From: Pseudomonadota bacterium
GTDB taxonomy: Bacteria > Myxococcota_A > UBA796 > SXON01
Direction: 5' to 3'
Assembly: GCA_005776735.1 (NCBI GenBank)
Contig: SXOM01000084.1
Location: 1 to 12,433, forward strand
DNA length: 12,433 nt
The translations under genes were made by a program, and so were the position numbers. Shown piece by piece: positions 1-6,637 of the stretch (position 1 is the first letter of the stretch; the number at the start of each line of letters is the position of its first letter). The notes under the pieces were generated by a model, which searched no databases, was not told the DNA's origin, and worked only from the letters and a program-made list of their open reading frames with translations.

Positions 1-1550
1 CGCAGGTTGGCCACCGCGTAGACGCCGCCGGCCTCGAGGAACGGGTAGCGGCTCGAGCGGAAGTCGGGCAACAACGACACGTCGAAGCCGCCGTATCCGT
101 AGAGCAGCGTCGGGTGCTTGCCGCCGGCGACCACGTCCTTGCGGTGCACCAGGAACATCGGCACCTTCGTGCCGTCGGTGCTGGTGTACCAGACCTGCTC
201 GGCCGTGTAGTCCTCGGTCTTCACCGGCACCGCGATCTTCGCCCACACGGTGCTCGCGGCCGACTTCAGGTCCATCGCGTAGATCTGCGGCGGGCTCGTG
301 AACGACGAGAACGAGTAGTAGGCGGTGGTGCTGTCCTTCTCGCCACTGGGGAAGCTCGCGACCCCGATGCCGGGCAACGCCTGGACGCTCGGGTTCTTCC
401 CGTCGAGGTCCACCCACCGCACCTCGGTCTTGACGTCCTTCATGTAGGTGAGCGCGAGCCGGCCGCCGACGATGCCGAAGCCGTCGAGCGTGGCGCCCGG
501 GTCTTCCTTGACGATCTCGACCCAGTCCTTACGTGCCATCTTCTTGGCGTTGGCCCGGTAGATGTGCTTCTTGGGGCCGCCGTCGTCGGTGTAGATGTAG
601 AACTGGTCCTTGTGTTCGTCGACCACGTAGATGAACGGTTGGCCGACCACCAGGGGCTTGAAGTCCTTGTCCTTGCGGAGGTCCTTGACCCAGGTGTCGA
701 TGGCGTTCCAGCCGTGCATGACCTGGATGAACAGGTAGTGGCCGTCGTCGCTGAGGTACCCGTCGAGGAACGTGGCCGGATCGCCCGTCTTGCCGTGCAC
801 CACCACGTCGGTCGCGGGGTCGGTGCCGAGCACGTGCAGCCGCTCCTCGGTGTAGCCGGGCCGCGCGTCGACGGGGATGGCGGGATCGGTGGGGAGCCAC
901 TCGTAGTAGAACGCCTTGTTGTCGGGCGTCCAACTCACGCTCGCGTACTTGGCCCCGGGGATCACGTCGACCGCGGAAACCGTGCCGGTCGCGACCTCGA
1001 TGACCTTGAGCGTCGCTTCGTCGGCCGCGTTCGGCTTCTCCTGGAACGCCACGAGCTTGCCGTCGGGGGAGGGGGTCCAGTCGCCCAACGAGATGGGCGG
1101 GGAGAGCTTGGCCCAGGCGTTGGAGTCGATGAGCACCGTCTCGGCGCCGCCCGCGTCGCGCCAGTACAGCACCGCCTTGTCCTGGTTTGCGGCCCGCCGC
1201 GTGTAGAACAGGCGCCCGTCGCGCTGGACGGGGACGCCGACGGAGTCGACCGCGTACAACTCGCGGAAGCGCTTCTGGAGCCACCCGCGCGCGGGCAACT
1301 TCTCGAGCTTCGCACGCGTGTAGTCGTCCTGGCCCGTCATCCACGCCTGCACGTCGGTCGCCTTCTCGTCCTCGAGCCACCGGTACGGGTCGGCCAGGGT
1401 CGTGCCGTGGAGCTGCACCGTCTCGGCGCCGACGCGGGCGACGGGCGCGACCGGCTCGGGCGGCGCAGGCGCGGGCTCGGCGACCGGCGCGGGGGGCGGC
1501 TCGGGAGCCTTGGGGGCGCACGCGGACAGGGCGAGGACGAAGCTCAGCAT
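1..1550 (-). CDS. Prolyl oligopeptidase family (S9A) lipoprotein, 3' part cut by the window edge
   Basis: This gene encodes a serine peptidase of the prolyl oligopeptidase family, which cleaves short peptides after proline. The first 516 residues are visible. They begin with a very short signal sequence and a lipobox (LSAC, Cys11), then a Pro/Ala/Glu-rich linker (about 12-40), then the N-terminal S9A segment (HGTTLADPYRWLED) and the beta-propeller. The start of the catalytic alpha/beta domain follows (YGYGGFD at 484-490; GGVYAVANL at 508-516, a family hallmark). The Ser-Asp-His triad lies beyond the edge, so activity cannot be judged. The lipobox places it on a membrane facing the periplasm or the surface; residue +2 is Ala. 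The ATG at 1550 has only a weak GGAGA close upstream. An in-frame GTG at 1631 would add an Arg/Pro-rich leader and is less likely. It is divergent from the glycosyltransferase pair. Confidence 0.93.
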   Translation of the reverse strand, partial: MLSFVLALSACAPKAPEPPPAPVAEPAPAPPEPVAPVARVGAETVQLHGTTLADPYRWLEDEKATDVQAWMTGQDDYTRAKLEKLPARGWLQKRFRELYAVDSVGVPVQRDGRLFYTRRAANQDKAVLYWRDAGGAETVLIDSNAWAKLSPPISLGDWTPSPDGKLVAFQEKPNAADEATLKVIEVATGTVSAVDVIPGAKYASVSWTPDNKAFYYEWLPTDPAIPVDARPGYTEERLHVLGTDPATDVVVHGKTGDPATFLDGYLSDDGHYLFIQVMHGWNAIDTWVKDLRKDKDFKPLVVGQPFIYVVDEHKDQFYIYTDDGGPKKHIYRANAKKMARKDWVEIVKEDPGATLDGFGIVGGRLALTYMKDVKTEVRWVDLDGKNPSVQALPGIGVASFPSGEKDSTTAYYSFSSFTSPPQIYAMDLKSAASTVWAKIAVPVKTEDYTAEQVWYTSTDGTKVPMFLVHRKDVVAGGKHPTLLYGYGGFDVSLLPDFRSSRYPFLEAGGVYAVANL

Positions 1551-1714
1551 GGGTCTCCGAGGGTGGCGCCGCCGTGTAACCGGAGGGGAGGGGACAGGGC
1601 GCCGCGCCGCGACCGGCCTGGACGCCCGCACTCCCTCGCGCACGGCGCGCGGCGCCGGGACGGGATGCCGCCGTCGGGACGGTCGCGCGGCGCCGCCCCG
1701 AGATAGGAGCGCGG
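1551..1714. other. Divergent intergenic region between the peptidase and glycosyltransferase genes
   Basis: This 164-base GC-rich spacer must hold promoters for both outward-facing genes. I see no convincing -35/-10 pair on either strand. The only clear signal is the AGGAG ribosome binding site next to the plus-strand gene. Confidence 0.5.
1705..1709 (+). promoter_or_regulatory. Ribosome binding site of the GT2 gene
   Basis: AGGAG lies five bases before the GTG at 1715. It supports that GTG as the true start of the glycosyltransferase, since the next residues lead directly into the GT2 fold. Confidence 0.7.
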
Positions 1715-2506
1715 GTGCCCGGCAAGTCCCTCTCCGTCCTCATCCCCGCGTACAACGAAGTCACGACGCTGGTCGAGGTCGTGCGGCGCGTGGTCCACAG
1801 CGAAGCCACCACGCTCGCCACCTCGCTGCAGATCGTCGTCGTGGACGACTGCTCCACCGACGGGACGGGCGCGATCGTCGAGGCGCTGGGCCGCGACTGG
1901 CGAGGCGTCGTCGGCGGGGTCGAGGCGGCCCGGGCCGATCGGGTCGCGGTGGTCGTGGCCCGGCACGAGCCCAACCAGGGAAAAGGCGCGGCCATCCGCA
2001 CCGGAGTCGGCCTGGCCACCGGCGATCTGCTCATCATCCAGGACGCCGACCTCGAGTACGACCCGCGCGACTTCCCAAAACTCCTCGGTCCGCTCCTCGA
2101 GGACCGGGCCGACGTCGTGTACGGGAGCCGGTTCCTGCCGAGCGAACGCCGGGTGCTGCTGTTCTGGCACTCCATCGGCAACGGCCTCATCACCCTGCTC
2201 ACGAACATGGCGACCGACCTGAACCTGTCCGACGCCGAGACCGGGTACAAGGCCTTTCGAACCGAGGTGATCCGCCGATTGACGCTCGAGAGCGACCGGT
2301 TCGGGTTCGAGATCGAGATCACCGCGAAGCTCGCCCGCGCGGGGTGCCGGTTCTACGAGGTGCCGATCGGCTACCACGGTCGTGGGTACGACGAGGGGAA
2401 GAAGATCACCTGGAAGGACGGGGTGGATGCGCTGTGGTGCATCGGGCGCTTCGGGCTCGCGCGGAACGTCGCCAAGCGGGTCGGCCGCCCCCATGCCCGG
2501 GGATAA
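1715..2506 (+). CDS. GT2 family glycosyltransferase, DPM1-like (polyprenyl-phosphate sugar synthase)
   Basis: This is a 263-residue soluble glycosyltransferase of family 2, closest in pattern to dolichol/undecaprenyl-phosphate mannosyl- or glucosyltransferases. These load a nucleotide sugar onto a polyprenyl phosphate at the cytoplasmic membrane face. Visible marks are SVLIPAYNE (about 7-15), the nucleotide-binding VVVDDCSTDGT with Asp44-Asp45, the metal-binding QDADLEYDP (109-117), TGYKAFR (176-182), GFEIE (197-201) and YDEGKKITWKDG (225-236). The last two are typical of this subgroup. No membrane segments follow, unlike the GtrB/ArnC-type enzymes with two C-terminal helices. The stop overlaps the start of the next gene by 14 bases, so the two are probably co-translated. 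The sugar and lipid are not determined by the sequence. Confidence 0.92.
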   Translation: MPGKSLSVLIPAYNEVTTLVEVVRRVVHSEATTLATSLQIVVVDDCSTDGTGAIVEALGRDWRGVVGGVEAARADRVAVVVARHEPNQGKGAAIRTGVGLATGDLLIIQDADLEYDPRDFPKLLGPLLEDRADVVYGSRFLPSERRVLLFWHSIGNGLITLLTNMATDLNLSDAETGYKAFRTEVIRRLTLESDRFGFEIEITAKLARAGCRFYEVPIGYHGRGYDEGKKITWKDGVDALWCIGRFGLARNVAKRVGRPHARG

Positions 2507-4121
2507 CGCCCGCGCCTGGGCGACGGCGTGGGTCGGTCCCCTGGTCTTCGCCACCCACCTGTTGGGGATCGACGCCGGCCTGGTCGGCGTGTGGTCCGAC
2601 GACGCGGTGTACCTGGACATGGCGACGTCGATGGCGGCGGGCGAAGGCCCGCGGTTGGCATCGCTGCCGCTCGCCCCGCTGAGCGCGAAGTACCCCCCGC
2701 TGTGGCCGTGGCTGATGTCGCTCCTGGTGCGCGGCGGGCTCGATCCCGGGACCGAGTCCGGCGTCTGGGTGCTGCACGCCGTGGCGGCGGCCGGCTGGGC
2801 CACGGCGGCGCAGGGGGTGGTGACGGGGCTCGTGCCGCGCCTGGGCGGCGGTCGCCTCGCGCAACTGCTCGTCGGGGCCTTGCTCGTGGTCAACACCACG
2901 ACGATCAAGACGGTGCCGAACGGCATGTCCGAGGGCCTGTTCACCGCGCTCTTCACCGGGGCCCTGCTCGGCGGCCTGTACGCGATGGAGGCCCCGCGAG
3001 CGGGGCGCGTGCTGCTGTGCGCCGGGCTGGCGGTGGCGTCGGCGCTCACCCGCTCGGTGGCCGCGCCGCTGATGCTGGTGGGCGCCGTCGGCGCGGGGGT
3101 CGGCCGGCGGTGGCGCCTGGCCGGGGCCCTCGCCGCGGGCTGGGCGGCGCAGGCCCTCGTGTTGCGGCTGTTCCGGTGGGGGGTCCAGCCACTTTCCCCC
3201 GACGCCGAGCGGGTGCTCCACTACTACGTGAGCTACTCCGAACACGTCGCGTACTACGCCGAGCCCGCCAAGGCGGGGCGGTGGTCCGAAGCGTGGAGCC
3301 GCCTCACGTCCACGGTGATCGGCAACACGTCGTTGGCCGTGGACTCGCTCGGCTCCATCGTGTACCCGGCGCGGATCCTCGGCATCGAAGGCGAACAGGA
3401 CGGCAGCGGTACGCTGCTGGTGGGGGTGGCGTTCCTGGGGGCGGCGGTCGCGGCGATGCGCGCGCCGGCCGCGCGGCCGCTGGCGGCGGTGATCGGGGCC
3501 TATTTCGCGGTTTTCGTGGCGTGGACGTGGCCGTTCTCGTCACGCTTCTGGTTGCCGGTCGTCCCCGTGCTCGTCGCGTGTGCCGTGGTCGGCGTCCTCG
3601 GCGCGGGGCGAATCGGCCGCCTGCTCGCCGTTCCGCTGGTCGCGTTGGTGGTGATCGCCAACGGGTTCAGCCCGTACTACCGGATGAAGACGCTGCTTTC
3701 GGGCGAGTCGACGCCGGTGGCGGAGGGGGCGCACATCGCGGCGCTCCGGGGCCTGGCGCAGCCGGACGACGTCTTGCTCGGCCCGCTGCACATCGCGGCC
3801 GTCGCGCGAAAGGTCGGCTGCAAGTCGCTCGAGCTCGAGGCGCTCCTGCCCTCCGATCTGCGCCTGGGGCTCATGCTCGGCCAGCGCTCGTGGTCGGCCG
3901 AGGCCGGGACGCTGAGTGAAGCGCTGGCGAGCTCGTTCGACGCGCTCGGGCGGGTGCTCCCGGTGGGGGCCAACGCGTACGTCGTGGTCGACCCGACCCT
4001 GCAGAGCGTGGGCCAGCGCCGCGTGGAGCCGCTGATCCGCGCGCTCGTGGCGCAGCGGCGGCTCACCCCGGCCCTGGCCTCGGACGACGCGTGGGTGTGG
4101 CGAGTGGCGCCCGCGCCCTGA
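2493..4121 (+). CDS. ArnT/PMT-like GT-C integral-membrane glycosyltransferase
   Basis: This is a polytopic membrane protein of 542 residues when started at the ATG at 2493, inside the end of the GT2 gene. An ATG at 2382 in the same frame would only add translation of the GT2 reading region and is rejected. Its first extracytoplasmic loop carries Asp36-Asp37 in a WSDDAVYLDMA context, followed by KYPPLWPWLM (66-75). This is the acidic pair and PPL/PW signature of GT-C enzymes that use polyprenyl-phosphate sugars (PMT_2/ArnT type). Many hydrophobic segments follow up to about residue 390, including WPFSSRFWLPVVPVL (346-360), then a soluble C-terminal domain. The GT2 partner likely makes its donor. 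The acceptor (protein, lipid A or other glycan) is unknown. Family placement rests on motifs only; overall similarity to characterised enzymes is probably low. Confidence 0.8.
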   Translation: MPGDNARAWATAWVGPLVFATHLLGIDAGLVGVWSDDAVYLDMATSMAAGEGPRLASLPLAPLSAKYPPLWPWLMSLLVRGGLDPGTESGVWVLHAVAAAGWATAAQGVVTGLVPRLGGGRLAQLLVGALLVVNTTTIKTVPNGMSEGLFTALFTGALLGGLYAMEAPRAGRVLLCAGLAVASALTRSVAAPLMLVGAVGAGVGRRWRLAGALAAGWAAQALVLRLFRWGVQPLSPDAERVLHYYVSYSEHVAYYAEPAKAGRWSEAWSRLTSTVIGNTSLAVDSLGSIVYPARILGIEGEQDGSGTLLVGVAFLGAAVAAMRAPAARPLAAVIGAYFAVFVAWTWPFSSRFWLPVVPVLVACAVVGVLGAGRIGRLLAVPLVALVVIANGFSPYYRMKTLLSGESTPVAEGAHIAALRGLAQPDDVLLGPLHIAAVARKVGCKSLELEALLPSDLRLGLMLGQRSWSAEAGTLSEALASSFDALGRVLPVGANAYVVVDPTLQSVGQRRVEPLIRALVAQRRLTPALASDDAWVWRVAPAP

Positions 4122-4139
4122 CCGGGCACGGCCGCGTCT

Positions 4140-4158
4140 CGGGCCGACGGGCGGCCCG
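4140..4158 (+). terminator. Stem-loop after the GT-C gene, possible terminator
   Basis: A perfect 7-bp inverted repeat (CGGGCCG, loop ACGGG, CGGCCCG) starts 18 bases after the stop codon. No T-run follows, so intrinsic termination is uncertain, as is usual in very GC-rich genomes. Confidence 0.35.
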
Positions 4159-4171
4159 CCGGCCGCGGTTG

Positions 4172-4180
4172 TGCTACCCT
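4172..4180 (+). promoter_or_regulatory. Candidate extended -10 promoter of the peptide transporter gene
   Basis: TGCTACCCT has the form TGn-TAnnnT, an extended -10 element. It would start a transcript near 4187, 17 bases before the ATG at 4204. I see no good -35 box. The element at 7848-7856 before the caspase-like gene has the same form (TGN-TANNCT). Confidence 0.35.
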
Positions 4181-4203
4181 CTGGCGCCCTTCCCGGAGCC
4201 TGC

Positions 4204-6318
4204 ATGGAGCGCCCCACGCTGTTCGGTCACCCGACCGGGCTGTTCAACCTGTTCTTCGCCGAGATGTGGGAGCGTTTCTCCTACTACGGCATGCGGGCGC
4301 TGCTCGTCTTCTACATGCTCAAGGGCTTCTTGGCCTACGGCGACAAGGAGGCCTACGCCGTCTACGGCGCGTACACCGCGCTGGTCTACATGACGCCGTT
4401 CTTCGGCGGCATGCTCGCCGACCGCGTGCTCGGCGCCCGCCGGGCGGTGATCCTCGGCGGCCTGTTGATGGCGGCGGGCCACCTCACGATGACGATCGAG
4501 AGTGCGGGCGCCTTCTACGTCGCCCTCGCGCTCCTCATCGTGGGCAACGGCTTCTTCAAGCCGAACATCTCCACGATCGTCGGCGGCCTGTACCCCGAGG
4601 GGTCCACCAAGCGCGACGCGGGCTTCACGTTGGTCTACATGGGCATCAACCTCGGCGCGGCGATGGCGCCGCTGCTGTGCGGGTACGTCGGCGAGAAGTT
4701 CGGCTGGCACTACGGCTTTGGGCTTGCCACCGTCGGCATGCTCGTCGGCCTCGCGGTCTTCGCCGTTCCCACGCGGATCGCCCAGATCCTGATCCTCCTC
4801 GGCGCGCTGAGCACCGGCGGCTCGATGGTCTTCCTCCAGGACGACGCGATCCTCACCGCGGTCAACGCGTTCGTGGCACTCGCGCTCCTCGCGAGCGCGG
4901 GCATCGCGTTCATGGCGCTGAACAAGGGCGGCATCCCCGAGGACGCCGGGCAGCCGCCCGCCGGCGCGCCCGCCACGGTCATGGGGCTCCCGGTCCCCGC
5001 CGCGGTCGGCGGCGGGATCGTCCTCTCCATCCCGCTCCTCGCGTGGCTCGTCAGCTCCGCGCGTTCGGTGCGGCTCATCCCCAAGGAGCTCATCGAGTCG
5101 TTCCAGGAGGGGGGCAGCCCGCTCTTGCAGGTGGCCGCGAGCTTCATGGCCGAGGTGGCCACACCGCCGGGCCTCGTGCTCTTCGTGAGCGGCGCCATCG
5201 CGCTCGGCTACATCCTGAAGAACGCGTTCGAGGGCACGCTGGTCGAGCGCCAGCGCCTCTTCGTGGTCGTGGTGATGATGTTCTTCTCGATGCTCTTCTG
5301 GGCGTTCTTCGAGCAGGCGGGCAGCTCGATCAACAACTTCACCGACCGCAACGTCGACCGGGTGCGCGAAGAGCGCGTGATCGCCGCCGCCGACGTCGGC
5401 CAGACCGTCGAGCTCGTGCTCAACCAGGAGCAGGTCGGGCGCACCTTCACCGGCGAGCTCGTGGTCAACGGCGTCGTGTCCGGGCTCGACTGGGTCGACG
5501 ACCCCGAGACCGCCGACGTCCCTGGCAAAGAAGGCGACGACGACAAGCTCACCGTCGTCCCCGGAAGCGCGTGGGCCCCCGGGGTGCTCTCGCTCAGCCA
5601 CATCGACCGTGCCCGTGAAGACGCGCGTACGCTCGCCGAAGCGTCGGCCAAGGCCGGCACGCCGGTCGACGCATCGGTGGTGGCCCGCTGGCAGGTGGCG
5701 TCGGGCGACGTCGGGATGGGCGTCGGGGGCTCCGAGATCCCCGCCTCCACCTTCCAGGCGGCCAACCCGGTCTTCATCCTGCTCTTCGGCCTGTTGTTCA
5801 CCGGCCTGTGGGGCTTCCTCGGTGCGCGCGGCCTCGAGCCCAACACCGCGATCAAGTTCGCCCTCGGCCTCGGGCAGCTCGGCGCCGGCTTCGGCGTGCT
5901 CTGGTACGGCGCCAACAACGCCGACGCGCGCGGCATGGTCGGGATGTCCTGGCTCATCCTTGGCTACCTCTTGCACACCACCGGCGAGCTGTGCTTGTCG
6001 CCGGTCGGGCTCGCGATGGTCACGCGGCTGTCGCCGACGCGCCTGGTGAGCACCGTCATGGGCGCCTGGTTCCTCGCCACGGCGTTCTCCTCGTTGCTCG
6101 CCGGCATCATCGCGACGTTCACGGGCGTGGGTCACGGCGGCGGCGACGAGCGCACCATCCCGGCGCCGGTCGACACGCTCCCGGTCTACGCGGGCGTATT
6201 CGGCCAGATCGGCGTGGCCTGCATGGTCTCGGCGGTCATCCTGCTCGTGCTCTCGCCCATCCTGGTCAAGTGGATGCACGAAGAGCCGGGCGCGGCGAAG
6301 GCGGCCGGCGGCCACTGA
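4204..6318 (+). CDS. POT/PTR2-family proton-coupled peptide transporter with a large TM7-TM8 insert
   Basis: This is a 704-residue major-facilitator transporter of the POT family, which imports di- and tripeptides with protons. Diagnostic motifs are EMWERFSYYGMR (20-31, the ExxERFxYYG proton-coupling motif), GGMLADRVLG (68-77), GNGFFKPNISTIVGGLYP (114-131), GFTLVYMGINLGA (140-152), FWAFFEQAGSS (365-375) in TM7, and GELCLSPVG (594-602). Bacterial members are usually about 450-520 residues. Here a hydrophilic stretch of about 130 residues (roughly 385-513) separates TM7 from the typical post-loop ASTFQAANPVF, and by topology it should face the periplasm. The ATG at 4204 follows GGAG at 4195-4198 and begins with the usual short N-terminus; the GTG at 4171 lies in the likely promoter. 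With the prolyl oligopeptidase nearby, a role in peptide scavenging is reasonable but unproven. Confidence 0.93.
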   Translation: MERPTLFGHPTGLFNLFFAEMWERFSYYGMRALLVFYMLKGFLAYGDKEAYAVYGAYTALVYMTPFFGGMLADRVLGARRAVILGGLLMAAGHLTMTIESAGAFYVALALLIVGNGFFKPNISTIVGGLYPEGSTKRDAGFTLVYMGINLGAAMAPLLCGYVGEKFGWHYGFGLATVGMLVGLAVFAVPTRIAQILILLGALSTGGSMVFLQDDAILTAVNAFVALALLASAGIAFMALNKGGIPEDAGQPPAGAPATVMGLPVPAAVGGGIVLSIPLLAWLVSSARSVRLIPKELIESFQEGGSPLLQVAASFMAEVATPPGLVLFVSGAIALGYILKNAFEGTLVERQRLFVVVVMMFFSMLFWAFFEQAGSSINNFTDRNVDRVREERVIAAADVGQTVELVLNQEQVGRTFTGELVVNGVVSGLDWVDDPETADVPGKEGDDDKLTVVPGSAWAPGVLSLSHIDRAREDARTLAEASAKAGTPVDASVVARWQVASGDVGMGVGGSEIPASTFQAANPVFILLFGLLFTGLWGFLGARGLEPNTAIKFALGLGQLGAGFGVLWYGANNADARGMVGMSWLILGYLLHTTGELCLSPVGLAMVTRLSPTRLVSTVMGAWFLATAFSSLLAGIIATFTGVGHGGGDERTIPAPVDTLPVYAGVFGQIGVACMVSAVILLVLSPILVKWMHEEPGAAKAAGGH

Positions 6319-6329
6319 GCCGGGTGGAG

Positions 6330-6364
6330 GCCGTGTCTTGCCGGTGGGCCGGGCAAGACGCGGC
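6330..6364 (+). terminator. Strong stem-loop downstream of the peptide transporter
   Basis: Bases 6330-6342 pair with 6352-6364 in a 13-bp stem with one G-U wobble and a 9-base loop. The core is GTCTTGCC/GGCAAGAC. It begins 11 bases after the stop codon, a terminator position, though no T-tract follows. It may stop transcription or protect the 3' end of the mRNA. Confidence 0.55.
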
Positions 6365-6449
6365 GCCCTGGGTTGCGGGTCGGCGTGCTCGCGACCCGGT
6401 GTGGCCAAACGCGGCGTTGTGGAGGACATGGTCACCGCCGGGTCCTGCC

Positions 6450-6529
6450 GGGCCGGGCGGAATTGGCGTTCGCTCCCCCGCAGGTTCGCAAGCGAACCTG
6501 CGCTCCGCTCAGCCGATTCCGCCCGACCC
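6450..6529. repeat. Large nested imperfect palindrome
   Basis: The outer arms 6450-6467 and 6512-6529 are 18 bases each with two mismatches, one of which is a G-U pair in RNA. Inside sits a perfect palindrome at 6479-6502 with 11-base arms (CGCAGGTTCGC / GCGAACCTGCG) around a central AA. The two palindromes share almost the same centre. GTTCGCT at 6468-6474 can also pair with AGCGAAC at 6491-6497, so an alternative fold exists. It could be a bidirectional terminator, a REP/MITE-like element or a protein-binding site. Confidence 0.75.
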
Positions 6530-6615
6530 GTCACCCGCCGCGTCACCGAGCCGCACAGCGGCGGAGGCGCTCGGCACAGGGTCGATGAGCACGCCGGTCC
6601 GCGAGGGGCTTGCTG

Positions 6616-6636
6616 CGCCGGCCCGACGAACCGGCG
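6616..6636 (-). terminator. Small hairpin at the 3' end of the kinase gene
   Basis: CGCCGG at 6616-6621 pairs with CCGGCG at 6631-6636 around a 9-base loop, directly after the kinase stop on the minus strand. It has no T-run and only six pairs, so it is a weak terminator candidate. Confidence 0.3.
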
Positions 6637-6637
6637 T

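Larger units (their letters stand above)
6319..6637. other. Convergent intergenic region, non-coding
   Basis: This 319-base gap lies between two converging genes. I see no credible gene in it. It holds a strong stem-loop just after the transporter (6330-6364), a nested palindrome (6450-6529) and a small hairpin next to the kinase stop (6616-6636). The segments starting at 6335 (GTCTTGCCGGTGGGCCGGGC) and 6442 (GTCCTGCCGGGCCGGGC) resemble each other, suggesting a duplicated or repeat-derived element. Confidence 0.6.

Noticed and set aside
114..1706. Plus-strand open frame of 530 codons
   Set aside because: It lies opposite the prolyl oligopeptidase, whose family motifs are clear; the plus-strand translation is compositionally biased shadow sequence.
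6330..6529. CRISPR array or tRNA-like gene in the convergent gap
   Set aside because: There are palindromes but no regularly spaced direct repeats, and no cloverleaf with a T-loop signature can be formed.
4174..6546. Open reading frame of 790 codons on the minus strand
   Set aside because: It is antisense to the well-supported POT transporter, with low-complexity charged composition and no recognisable motif.
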